Source: Talinum fruticosum (taxonomy: Eukaryota > Streptophyta > Magnoliopsida > Caryophyllales > Talinaceae). From it: a stretch of 64,000 nucleotides of DNA. Under the pieces are notes generated by a model that was not told where the DNA came from, ran no database searches, and worked only from the letters and a program-made list of their open reading frames with translations. A program made the position numbers and the translations under genes. This document shows positions 1-10,507 of this stretch, piece after piece (position 1 is the first letter of the stretch; each line of letters begins with the position of its first letter). The stretch is from contig JAITYX010000011.1 of NCBI GenBank assembly GCA_021018815.1, positions 7,206,501 to 7,270,500 on the forward strand, read 5' to 3'.

Positions 1-454
1 TTTGAAGAGGGTTTATTTAGGGAGGAATGTTTTGTACTTGATGAACTTCATTAATTGGTGCTTGAATAACTTGGGTTTTGGTGGGAGGCGAGTGGTAGGG
101 TAAATGGTGGTGTGCATGACTAATAGGTTGTCACTCACAATGGTTATTGATATCTCGGGATGTCTCTAAGGGGAATATGGTATTATCCGAAATTCGATAA
201 TTGGTTTGCATTGGAGAATGCATGTAGTTGAGCCACATGTTTGGCATTGTACACGGCCGTAAGTTTGGTTATGTTTAGTCCTTCTGTTATCCTAAAGAAT
301 TGTTGTTGATATCTCGGGATGCTTACTTTGCACTTATGGTATTACCTATTATAATGGGTGTTGTTATCATTGTTGGTTCTGTTTTTTGAGGTTTGGTTAA
401 AACATGGTGTTTTTCGTATTATATCAAATGAAATTGTTTGTGGTGTTGTAGGTT
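1..454. other. No gene seen
   Basis: No convincing coding signal on either strand. A short phrase (gatatctcgggatg) occurs twice, near 150 and 309, which suggests old repeat-derived DNA. Confidence 0.5.
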
Positions 455-787
455 ATGAAAATGGTTTGTGATAGTGGATGTAAGGGCGAGGGCAAGGTAG
501 TGTTGAAGGGGAAGGAAGTAGAGAATGTTGAAGAGGTAAGGGTTAGTGCAAGATGGAAGAAAATGAGAAAGAAGCGAGTATCGGAGAGTGGTAAAAAGGT
601 AGGGTTTAGAGGGAAAGGAGTAGTGAAGGTAGTGGAGGAGGGAGGACGACATGAGTTTGAATATGGAAAGGAGATTGTCGAAGTTAATGGTGGGAGCCGG
701 AAGTGGCAAGCAAAAATAGATGGTCGAGATGGACACAAAACTTTGAGGGGAAGAGGCGACGGACATCCGCTTGGGGTAGACAGATAG
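455..787 (+). other. Lys/Arg-rich open frame, uncertain
   Basis: A 110-codon open frame from an ATG, very rich in Lys, Arg, Glu, Val and Gly (for example KGEGKVVLKGKEVENVEEV). The bias comes from purine-rich DNA. I recognise no domain. It lies just upstream of the DUF1985-like remnant at 829 and could be a leading exon of the same decayed gene, but equally it may be a chance frame. The reverse strand is also open across this stretch because of its composition. Confidence 0.15.
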
Positions 788-828
788 AAAGCGGGACCGA
801 GAAAGAAGCGGGATAAAAAAAGCGAAAA

Positions 829-1670
829 TTGGAGGGGTCTGAAACGGAAGATGAGTCGGATTGTTTGTCATCAACTTTGGGGACAAGGAGAACAAGGAAG
901 AGGACAAGAAGTTTGAAGGGACGGAGGGGAGGGCCGCCAAAGATTATTCGCAGTTTGATTGATGTTCATGTTATGCTCCGATCAATATATATGCTGGGGG
1001 TATTAGCGGCGTTAAATAATGGTCCGGATGATGTACATAGGCGGAAGGTAAGAGGGACAACTTTTGGGGCTCTGCTGGAGTCCAATGCAATAGAGATGGA
1101 CATGCACCTCACACTTTCTCTAGTGAAGTGGTGGGTGCCTCATTAAAGGCGTTCAAGATTGGACGTAGGAGAATTCCGTTCACCGTGCTTGATGTCATTT
1201 TTCTCATTGGCCTTTCGGGTCTAGGGCAAAAGATGGAGTTGAATGCTCTCCCAATCTCGGAGGTTGGCACGTTGTTGATGTCATGCATAGTGAAGTAGGA
1301 ATTGTAATGGATGTAGCGTATGTCGGCTTAAGGGGTGGACAAGAAGAGGTTTTTCCGCAAGTATGTCAACGGTATGGTGAGCCTTACCAACAATCACACA
1401 ACGAAGGGACAAATAGGTTTATGGTTGCGGTTATATTGTTGGGTTGTGCTTGGTGGAGTTCTATTCCTTTGGTCACCCAATGGAGCAAGCGGCATATGCT
1501 ACATTACGTGGATGATTCGCAGTGTTTGGGTGGTTATACTTAGGCGGATGCGGTGTGGAAGGACATAGTGCAGAGCATTAAGGATACACAAAGGAAGCTT
1601 TGTGAAGCCGAGAGGTCCCAAATTCAAATACATGGGTTCCGCATCCTACTGTAGGTATGTACAAGCCGTG
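829..1670 (+). pseudogene. Decayed DUF1985 / plant-mobile-domain-like gene
   Basis: Three reading frames in succession give pieces that together resemble the N-terminal domain of transposon-borne plant proteins (DUF1985 or plant mobile domain, often linked to Ulp1-type proteases in MULEs). First a basic region (RRTRKRTRSLKGRRGG) followed by FGALLESNAIEMDMHLTLSL. Then, after a shift near 1140, FKIGRRRIPFTVLDVIFLIG, matching the typical 'R.IPFTV.DV..L.GL' block. Then an LYCWVVLGGVLF stretch and DAVWKDIVQSI, resembling the 'Y.WA.AVW..I..SI' block. Stops and frameshifts between blocks make it a pseudogene. I see no convincing protease domain downstream. The family assignment is from memory of the motif pattern. 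Confidence 0.35.
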
Positions 1671-2622
1671 AGTGCGTAACTAGTATGAAGTAAATCCATG
1701 TTTAGTTTCTTGTTAGATGATTGCCATTATGATTGAGCGATTGAACTTAGATATTACAATTTTAAGTAGCACATAAAACATCTTGTTTTTTTCTATTCTA
1801 TTTTTGCGGATTGCAAATAATCGACGATGCTAAATTTTTAAGTTGTTGATATGATGGACTCGAAGTAAAGGTTTTAACTCTTCACATTTGTAGTTCTTGC
1901 CGATTAACGGATGAAATACATGTTCACATTTCTGCAGTTGATATGATGTACGAGTTTTTCATATACAACGCTAATGTTTGTACTTCATTAGAGAGTGAGG
2001 TGTAATGTATTTTAGGTGAGAATATTAAAATTGTATTTGATAAGCATTTGAAGTTCATAGTTGATGAGGCGTTTCAATAGACATTTGTAATAGTTTGTGT
2101 CTTAGAGAATGTGATTTACTTGCCTTTTGTATATAATGAATGGTAGGACAAATTATAGGTCTCAATAAATTAAGCTTCATTGTTGACCTATTTTTGTGAA
2201 CAATGTTACATTTACGTGAACCTGAAGGCAATACATAGTAACTAAAATAGACTCGCATAAAAACCAACCTAACCTATGGACTTTTGTCTCGCAACTTTCT
2301 AGCAATGCTTTCAATACCCGAAGTGAGCCATAACCATGTTGAACAAAAAATGTCCTTTACTAGTGTGATGCAAAACTCAAATTTTGTAAAAGATATCATT
2401 CTTTTTTTTGGTCCAAAATAAAGCTTTCCTTGTCCATTCCTGCGGTGAAGTGTGAAGAGTTTGATAATTATGGTGTTTTGTAAAACTTATTTGCAATTAT
2501 TTACGGGTGTGATTCTATGAACATACCACCCGCTTTGCTAAGCGAGATGGGAAGCGGTTTCTGGGCGCTTGAGTTGGGGAAAATTCAACATGAACCCCAA
2601 TACGAGTGCGAGTGTTTGCTCG
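1671..2622. other. No gene seen
   Basis: AT-rich sequence with scattered stops in all frames. It may be introns or flanks of the decayed element that starts at 829. No RNA gene or repeat structure recognised. Confidence 0.4.
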
Positions 2623-3088
2623 AATCGATAATAAAAGAGGAGGTACGAATAGTAAATTTTGTTTCTGCATTATGTTAGTTATAATTCATAAACAAAATTC
2701 ATTATGAGAGGTTGTTCCTATTCTCCATCCTTGTGAAGCCGAGGTCTGTGTATTCGGTGGTCTCTTAATAGGTGAAGGCATATGATTTCCGTTTTTATGT
2801 GGAGGATTCCGAGGTATGTTTCTACCGTAGTTCATATTTGTAACCATTGCTAGTAGAATCGATAATAGAAGAGGAGGTACGAATAGTAAATTTTGTTTCT
2901 ACATTATGTTAGTAATAATTCATAAACAAAATTCATTATGAGAGGTTGTTCCTATTCTCCATCCTTGTGAAGCTGAGGCTGTGTATTCGATGGTCTCTTA
3001 ATAGGTGTAGACATATGATTTCCATTTTTATGTGGAGGATTCCGAGGTATGTTTCTATTGTAGTTCATATTTGTAACCATTACTAGTA
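2623..3088. repeat. 234-bp tandem duplication
   Basis: The stretch beginning aatcgataataaaagagg at 2623 is repeated at 2857 with an offset of 234 bp. By eye the copies differ at only a handful of positions, so the duplication is more recent than the decay of the surrounding pseudogene. It has no obvious coding frame. Confidence 0.85.
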
Positions 3089-3379
3089 ACATACTTTGTA
3101 TTGTATTGACAATGTACATAACAGAATGACTAAATTATTTATGCTTTTTTTTTTTCCAGGGAGGGAGTCCCGAGTATGGAGGAGCAGCTCGTTCGTGCAC
3201 GTGAGCGGTATACGATAGAGAAGAAAGCTCACGACATAACAAGAGCCGAGGTTCACTAGTGCCCATGCAGAGAAGATGGACAAAGTTGTCGAAAGAAATG
3301 TTGAGGGAAGTCAGCTGGGTGATGAGGAGCGGAGGTGATGCTCGTCCACGATGAATTGATGCGAGTCGTTACGATGATG

Positions 3380-4040
3380 CTTTGTCATTGCGGAAGCGAG
3401 AGGTTATGGGTGGGATCAACGCAAGAGCCCTTTTGCAACCCGACATGGACCTTGAATGTGATGATCAATAGAAGAAGGATATGACAACCGATGGGGCTGC
3501 AACTACCACAACGAAACTCCTAATGGACATGATTCGGTACTTTTTCTTACCGGCATAACTGCTGTAGTTGTGAGCGGTAAAAAGGCGTGGCAAGCCCTAT
3601 AATTGCAGGAAAGGCTTCCATGGGGGAGGGAGCAAGTGGTGTTACAAACGAGGTTGGTCACGGGTATGTCTCAAGTGCTATCGTGGAAACAAGAAGTGTC
3701 GAGGCGGATACATGTCAACCGAGATCAACGGTTGGTGCGAGATTGAAAACTTTCTTGAAGAAAAGAAAACTTTCTCGGATGTAAGCTTCCCATACATTAA
3801 ACCCAGCAAGCGGGGTTGTAAAAATGCAAAGAAGGTCAATGCAGATTGTTGCATTTTCGAGAGCACGTTTAGGGCGATAGAGTCAATCCATTCTTCACCT
3901 GTTGTGCATCCCACGACTTGATACTCTTGTGCTTGGTATCCACCTTAGAAGCCGGCTCGCCCTCGTCCCAATGATGACGATTATCTCGGATGAAGTTGTC
4001 ACGGATCCGAAGGCAACCTCTACGATGGTGATAAAGGTAA
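3380..4040 (+). pseudogene. Possible decayed coding sequence, unknown
   Basis: Short open stretches on the plus strand (one at 3587-3784, another at 3712-3921) lie downstream of the DUF1985-like remnant and have more balanced composition than the flanks. Fragments such as KTFSDVSFPYIKPSKRGCKN look protein-like but match no family I recognise. They could be later exons of the same transposon gene. Confidence 0.15.
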
Positions 4041-4288
4041 GGGTAAGTGTTGTTTTTAAGAGTTGTTTATTATTCTGCGGTCAAGTAAACAATAGGAGAA
4101 TTGTGGGATGCGATATTAATAATGTACTATTTGCAATCATTGGTTAGTATGTAATGGCCTTCCATATGTGCCTTAAAGTACATATTTATGCATATCATTT
4201 GATCACCTTAAATGTAGCACTCCATTACCTTAAATTCGTAATGATATTGTATATTGCAGCAAGCCATTCATATGTAAACACATCCATA

Positions 4289-4344
4289 TAGTACTTTTCT
4301 TGTTTTTAATGGCAACTAGTACTTTTCTTGTTTTTAATGGCAAC
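4289..4344. repeat. 28-bp perfect tandem duplication
   Basis: Two exact adjacent copies of a 28-bp unit starting tagtacttttcttg, at 4289 and 4317. Looks like a small slippage duplication. Confidence 0.85.
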
Positions 4345-5655
4345 TATATACAACCATGCAGCACATGAGGATTCGGTGACGACGAGGTTTCAATATGGAC
4401 CCCATTCTTGTTGTTGATGTTACGAGTATGCCTATCAGCAGGTACGAGTGCTACATAGCTACGTAATGTGGTTAGGGATCTATGTACATGCAATTTCGTT
4501 AGCTTTACAAACGTCCATATGTAGATGAAATAATGGATTCATATGACGTTGTCTTGTTTACAATGTTACTAGTGCATTACGAGTACTGCAGAAGGATTTG
4601 TGTGAGGATGATTCAAACTTCCTAGCTGCTATACGAACATCATGTAAGAAGTTTAAGAAACCTAGTGAATGGTTTGTTGACATGTTTTTTCGATAATGGT
4701 CATTATTGTGTTGCATTTATAATGTAAGCAGCTTATAAGTTGGGGACCAATGTGTAGGACTCGTTAAAGTCCCGGACGCTCCAAGCCCGAATGCGTTCGC
4801 GGATACATTGCGGACTCATTAATGTCGTTCGAAGTGTAGGGCAGGTGACCACCCGAACAAGTACTGCATTGGAAGGACCGCGGTGAATAAGTATGGATTA
4901 CTCCTTCAAAACCGTCAACCAATGTACCCTCATCTCTGCTGGCCGTCCGTCTTCCCACAATACTAGATGAAGGTTGGTTGTATCCACAATGGTATATATA
5001 GTGTATTACTTTTGACGTATTTGTGTCATTCCACTATTTCTAAGTGCTTACTTTATTCAATGTAGCAAACTTTGAAGCGGAATACGAGTACGAAGTCAAT
5101 TGGGGCTACATTTGCAAGATATATCAGTCAATCCCTTCACTTCGTAAGTTTTGAAGTCCACTTGTCACGAGTTATAAGTTTCTGTTGCTTGTTTGTATGC
5201 GCAGTGTGACCGTTTCTAATTCTTTTAGTAAGTTAAGCTCACCATATAATTGATGTATTTATTTGGTTGTTAGTTACTTCATCAAAATTAGTTAGCGAGC
5301 ATAGATAATTTGTAAATATCTCGCACATGTAGATGTAAATACTCTTGTATACATGGCATTAGTTGTACGGAAAATATCATTTTCCAGTCAATCAAGAAAC
5401 TCTTCCATTTTCTCTCTCCTTTTCTTTTCTCTCTGTTCTTCCCGATTCTAGACATATGTTCTCATTATGCAATGGTAATAAAAGCCGACAAGCTACTCTA
5501 CGAGCCATCCTGGAGAGAGAATTTCTCAAGGCATGATGTAAAATTGCGGTTCAAAGAACTGGCAATTCGTGTTGTGAGCCATTTCCTAGTTTTCTTGTAG
5601 AAGAATTTAGGTGAATCGTTGAGATTTGTGGGAGTATTTGGAACGCTTAAGGTAT
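4345..5655. other. No gene resolved
   Basis: Left flank of the Ty1/copia insertion. A pyrimidine-rich run (tctctctccttttcttttctctctg) lies near 5412. A short frame from an ATG near 5471 has no recognisable domain. This may be the tail of the decayed element that begins before 829. Confidence 0.3.
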
Positions 5656-5660
5656 GGAAA

Positions 5661-5827
5661 TTATTAGATATAATTATGGAAATAATTTTATTCTTGTATT
5701 ATCTTTTAGCACTTAGTTTAGGATATTGTAAATATCCTTTCCTTGATTTTAGCCTAAACTCTCTCTTGTACTTGGTATAAGTATTCTTGTATTATCATCA
5801 ATGAAATCAAGGGATTACATTCCATCA
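5661..5827 (+). repeat. Left LTR of the Ale-like element
   Basis: Matches 10336-10503 over its length. The first dinucleotide TG is damaged here (TTATTAGATA against TGTATTAGATA on the right). It ends ...TTCCATCA directly before the primer-binding site. Confidence 0.9.
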
Positions 5828-5840
5828 TGGTATCGAAACC
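5828..5840 (+). other. Primer-binding site
   Basis: TGGTATCGAAACC immediately follows the left LTR. It resembles the initiator-Met tRNA complement used by plant copia elements (TGGTATCAGAGCC) with two or three mismatches. Confidence 0.8.
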
Positions 5841-5944
5841 CTAACGATCCTCGCTTAGCCCCCACCTCCCGTGTCCCTCCCTCATGGCCGCATCCCTTCC
5901 GGCAGCCTCACTCTCGGCGTCCCTCTCCCTCCTTCGGCTTCACC

Positions 5945-6925
5945 CTTCCCATGGCTCCTCCTTCCTTTCACCCGCTCTTGCGAGTCAATAATATCAAAAA
6001 TTGCATCCCGATTACTCTTGAAATTGAAAAAGTGCAATACTCTTCTTGGGCCGAATTATTTAAAATTCACCGTTGCGTCTACCAAGTCCTTGATCACATC
6101 CTTCCCTACACTACCGATCCTACCTCCTCGTCCCTAGACTCTAACACTCGTCGAAGCCGACGTCGTTGATCCCAATCTCTGGTCCCGTCTTGATGCCATC
6201 GTTCTCCAATGGATTTATGGCACCATATCTCACGATCTCCTCACCACCATCATTGAACCCAATACCACTTGCTCAAAACGCCTGGGACCGATTAGCCAAT
6301 ATTTTCCAAGACAATAAGTCTTCTCGAGCCACTGTACTTGGAAAACCACTTTAGTCAAGTTCGTCTTGACAATTTTTCCAATGTCTCGCCTACTGCCAAG
6401 AGTTAAAAATGATTGTCGACCAACTCTCCAATGTTGATATCCCGGTCTCTCAACAACGGCTTGTTCTCCAACTTATTGCGGGATTAAATGACAATTATGA
6501 CGATATTGCTACCCTTCTTCAACAAACTAATCCTCTTCCCACTTTCTATGAAGCCCGATCTCGCCTCATTCTTGAAGAAACTCGAAAAGCTAAACAACTC
6601 GCAGCCGTTCAATCTTCCAATACCGCTCTCCTCACCACCACCCCTCCAACCACCTTACCTCCTTTCCATCCTTCGGATTCCTCCACCACTCATCGGAACA
6701 CTTCCCGCCAGCATTACCGTGGCCGTGGACGGGGCCATGGCGGCTTCCCGCAACGACAGCAGTACCAGCGAGCTGCGGCGCCATCCTGCAGTTGGTTTCT
6801 CTTCAGCACGGGCACAGGCACCTCAAGCCCAATGACCTATCCCTCCACCTTGGGCTACGTGGGGTCCTTGGGCCGCCCCTCCTCGCCCATATCCCACTGT
6901 CGTTTCCCCACGGCTCGCTTCTAAC
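5945..6925 (+). pseudogene. copia gag, frameshifted
   Basis: Capsid-type Gag. The frame from about 5945 gives LEIEKVQYSSWAELFKIH, the usual N-terminal block. The protein then moves to other frames (WDRLANIFQDNKSSRA near 6282; DQLSNVDIPVSQQRLVLQLI near 6418) and ends in a Gly/Arg-rich tract. Motif order is that of Ale-type gag. At least two frameshifts (about 6150 and 6350-6400) prevent a single protein. I see no clean CCHC zinc knuckle after the Arg/Gly tract. Confidence 0.85.
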
Positions 6926-6984
6926 CAGCTGGCATTTTGGGCCGTTCTCCGCAAGCCCACGTTGCTCATGCTCCCACCGATATC

Positions 6985-7200
6985 GAAGTCGCACTACACA
7001 CCATGAGTCTTGCTGTCCCGGACAATACTTGGTACATGGACACCGGTGCAACTTCACATATGACGGCCTCCCTGGTACTCTCTCATCTTATTTTAATACG
7101 AGCACAAATCATAAAATCATTGTTGGAAATGGCTCTTCTATTTACGTTCGTGGTCTAGGTCAAGCATACCTTTCTCCCCACATCCTCCACTAGCCTTAAA
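6985..7200 (+). pseudogene. copia aspartic protease
   Basis: NTWYMDTGATSHMT around 7026-7067 carries the retroviral-type aspartic protease signature (D-T/S-G-A) in its copia context. The conserved glycine-rich strand after it is split between frames. Confidence 0.8.
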
Positions 7201-7424
7201 CCATGTCCTTTATGCTCCTAACCTCATAAAAAATTTGATCTCCGTGCGTCGTTTTACTACCGACTATAAAGTGTGTTGAATTTGATCCTTTTGGTTTTTC
7301 CGAGAAGGACCTTCCGACGGGGACACTCCTTATGAGATGTGACAGCATCGGGGACCTCTATTCTCTTCCGCCTCCTTCTCCTCTTGTTTCTTCCGCTTCA
7401 CTATCCTTTGCCGCTATTTCTCCT

Positions 7425-8300
7425 ACTATTTGGCATAGTCGTTTAGGTCATCCGGGAGCACATGTCATAAACTCCCTTCGCAATAATCGGTCTATAGATT
7501 GCAAACATTTCCCCTCTTCCAATATTCGTCAATCTTGTATTTTTGGTAAACAAATAAAGTTGTCATTTTCCCCTTCTTTAAATTTTACGTCAATGCCATT
7601 TGATTTTATTCATAGTGACTTGTGGATATCTCCTATTTTGAGTTCTGCTGGTCACAAATATTATATGCTATTGTTGGATGACTATACGAACTTTCTTTGG
7701 ACTTTTCCTATATTGGCCATAAATCTCAAGTCTTCTCTTTCTTTCGGAATTTCAGTTCTTTTGTCTATACTCAATTTCATGCCAACATCAAAAGTTTTCA
7801 ATGTGATAATGGACGTGAATTTAATAATACCTCGTTCACATCATTTTGTAACAATAATGGCATGACATTCCGTTTTTCTTGTCCCCATACTTCCCAACAA
7901 AATGGCAAAGCTAAACGACAGATTCGTATCATTAACAATATGATTCGCAGTCTTCTCGCCCATGCTTCTCTTCCTCCCTCATTTTGGCATCATGCACTTC
8001 ACATGGCCACTTACCTTCTTAATATTCTTCCTCATAAAATTCTCAATAATTTTTCCCCCACTAAACTTCTCTACCATCGTGATCCTTCTTATACTCACCT
8101 TCGTGTTTTTGGTTGCCTATGTTACCCATTATTTCCTTCTACTTCCATTAACAAATTACAACCCAAATCTACACCTTGTATTTTCTTGGGTTATCCACCG
8201 AATCATCGTGGTTACAAGTGTTTGGACGTTTCTTCCGGAAAAATAATCATTTCTCGTTATGTTATCTTTGATGAGTTCCAATTTCCTTACTCCAAATTAC
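7425..8300 (+). pseudogene. copia integrase
   Basis: The GAG-pre-integrase block (IWHSRLGHPGAHVINSL) is followed by the catalytic core: FDFIHSDLW (first Asp), FQCDNGREF (second Asp) and a Glu-position region after SQQNGKAKRQIR, where the usual QNG.AER motif has lost its Glu (AKR). The core spans two overlapping frames (7332-7865 and 7697-8722), so one frameshift splits it near 7700. FLGYPPNHRGYKCLD follows, the typical integrase C-terminal block. Confidence 0.85.
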
Positions 8301-8839
8301 ACTCTCCTTCCTCTACTTCTTATGACTTTCTTGATGCTAGCCTTAATCCTTCTTTTTCCACAGACTCCATGGTTCCCGGTTCGTCTCGACCCAACCCATC
8401 ACACCAACCCAAACTTCCTTGCCTCATTTTTCCTCTCCCACGCCTGCTGCTAATCAGGCCCAACCACCTACACCACCTCAAGCCTAGCCGCAAACTCTCC
8501 CTCCTATGCCCGGCCTGCTTGCTACGCTCTCGCCCACCGATCGAGCCCAGCCGCGACAGGCCCAACCCCAGCCTCCGCTTCCCTCTCTCCCTTTCCTGCG
8601 TCCGTCGCTCACCCAGCCCAACCCACTTCCCCGTCTCTACCTACTTCTTGCACGCTCTCTGTCGCTCCCCGGCCCATCGTGTCCACTTCCTCGGATCAGC
8701 CCACCAAAACCATGACCACTAGAAGCATGCATGGTATTTTCAAGCCTAAACAACCAATTAACCTTCTTGCCTCCACTTCCCCTTCCCTCTACCTCGTAAC
8801 CCAAAGGATGCCTTATCTGACCCGAATTGGAAACGGGCC

Positions 8840-9484
8840 ATGACTGATGAATTTGATGCTCTTATTAAAAATAAGACATGGGAACTAGTACCTCATCCTT
8901 CTAATGTGAATGTTATTTGGTCTATATGGATTTTTAGATACAAAAAGAATTTCGATGGTTCTTTTGAGCGGCACAAAGCCCGTCTTGTTGGTGATGGCAG
9001 GTCACAGGAAATTGGCGTTGATTGCATCGAGACTTTTAGCCCCGTGGTTAAACCAGCTACCATCGGGACAGTTCTCCGCATTGCTCTCTCCAAATCTTGG
9101 TCCATTTATCGGTTGGATGTCAAAAATGCATTTTTGCATGGTAATCTCAGTGAAATTGTCTATATGCATCAACCGCTTGGTTTTCGTGACCCCCACTATC
9201 CCGATCATGTCTGCTTACTCAAGAAGTCATTATATGGTCTCAAGCAAGCTCCACGGGCCCGGTATCGGCGTTTTGCGGATTATGCCTCCACAATTGGCTT
9301 CATTCATAGTCGATCCGATCATTCCCTTTTCATCTATCGGCAAGGCTCGGACATGGCTTATATACTTCGTATGTGGATGACATCATTCTTACCACTTCCT
9401 CTCGATCTTCTTCGCCAACGCATCATGACCCTTCTTAGTTTTGAGTTTGCCATGAAAGATTTGGGTCCGTTAAGTTATTTTTAG
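8840..9484 (+). pseudogene. copia reverse transcriptase
   Basis: Opens with KNKTWELVPHPSNVNVIW, then KARLVGDGRSQEIGVD, ETFSPVVKPATIGTVLRIAL, LDVKNAFLHGNLSEIVYMHQ and CLLKKSLYGLKQAPRA, all standard copia RT blocks in order. The active-site YVDD is present in the DNA near 9370 but one frame away from the upstream protein, so a frameshift lies directly in front of it. The frame ends at 9484. Confidence 0.9.
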
Positions 9485-9639
9485 GCATTGCTTGTCACTC
9501 AACATGCCTCCGGTCTATTCTCGAGCCAAAAACAGTATGCCGAGGATATTCTCCATCATGCTTGGTATGACCTCCTGCAAACCTGCTCCTACACTCGTGG
9601 ATACCAAAGGCAAACTCCCAGCTTCGCAGACTCTCCATA

Positions 9640-10330
9640 CTCGGATCCTAAATCGTATCGTAGTCTTGCCGGCGCTCTTCAATATCCTACGTTTACACGA
9701 CCCGATATATCTTATGCTCTGTACAACAAGTTTGTCTTCATATGCATAATCCCATGCAAGCCCATATGACGTCTCTAAAACGCATACTACGATACCTTCG
9801 GGGCACTCTTGCTTTTGGTCTTCATCTATATCGCTCCTCCTTCTCCGGTCTTCGTTCATACACCGATGCTAATTGGGGTGGATGTCCCGATACTCGTCGT
9901 TCGACATCCGGCTATTGTGTGTTTTTAGGAGACAACCTCATTTCGTGGTCATCCAAACGCCAACCTACTCTGTCCGGATCTAGTGCTGAAGCTGAATATC
10001 GTGGTGTTGCTAATGTGGTTGCCGAATCCTACTGGCTTCGCAATCTTCTTCTTGAGCTTTATTGTCCCATTTCTACTCGCTACTCTTGTCTATTGTGACA
10101 ATGTCGATGATATATACCTTTACGGTAATCCCGTTCAACATCAACGCACTAAACACATTGAAATGGACATACACTTTGTCCAGGAAAAGGTAGCGTGTGG
10201 TCAAGTTCGGGTTCTACATGTTCCATCGCGTTATCAAATTGCAGATATTTTTACCAAGGGCCTTCCACGTGTTTTATTTACGGATTTCGGGGACGAGTCT
10301 CGGCGTTCGCCAACCTCCCGCTTCCACTGC
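9640..10330 (+). pseudogene. copia RNase H
   Basis: RPDISYALYNKFV, then SLKRILRYLRGTLAFGLHLY, YTDANWGGCPDTRRSTSGYC, SSAEAEYRGVANVVAES and, in another frame, KHIEMDIHFVQEKV and IADIFTKGLP. These are the ordered RNase H motifs of copia elements, with the catalytic D (YTDAD/N) and E (AEAEY). At least one frameshift separates the last two blocks from the rest. Confidence 0.9.
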
Positions 10331-10335
10331 GGGGG
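10327..10335 (+). other. Polypurine tract
   Basis: CTGCGGGGG directly precedes the TG of the right LTR, the expected position for plus-strand priming. Confidence 0.7.
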
Positions 10336-10503
10336 TGTATTAGATATAATTATGGAAATAATTTTATTCTTGTATTATCCTTTAGCACTTAGTTTAGGAT
10401 ATTGTAAATATCCTTTCCTTGATTTTAACCTAAACTCTCTCTTGTACTTGGTATAAGTATTCTTGTATTATCATCAATGAAATCAAGGGATTACATTCTA
10501 TCG
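10336..10503 (+). repeat. Right LTR of the Ale-like element
   Basis: Starts TGTATTAGATATAATTATGG and ends ...TTCTATCG. Differences from the left LTR seen by eye: T/C, G/A, C/T and A/G transitions plus one missing base at the left start. Confidence 0.9.
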
Positions 10504-10507
10504 AAAT

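Larger units (their letters stand above)
5661..10503 (+). mobile_element. Ty1/copia retrotransposon, Ale-like, full length but broken
   Basis: A 4.84-kb LTR retrotransposon with two nearly identical short LTRs (about 165 bp), a primer-binding site after the left LTR, a G-rich polypurine tract before the right LTR, and gag, protease, integrase, reverse transcriptase and RNase H in copia order. Short LTRs, overall length and gag motifs (NDNYDD, NPLPTFYEARS) fit the Ale/Retrofit lineage. GAAA-type bases flank both ends (5657-5661 and 10503-10507), a possible 5-bp target duplication, slightly degenerate. The coding region is cut by several frameshifts, including one just before the YVDD catalytic motif of reverse transcriptase, so this copy cannot encode its own machinery. 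The LTRs differ at about four positions, all transitions, plus one indel. Confidence 0.95.

Noticed and set aside
419..940. Long minus-strand open frame (173 codons) rich in Ser, Pro, Phe and Leu
   Set aside because: It is the mirror of a purine-rich stretch. Composition is biased and no domain is visible; the plus-strand remnant downstream is the better reading.
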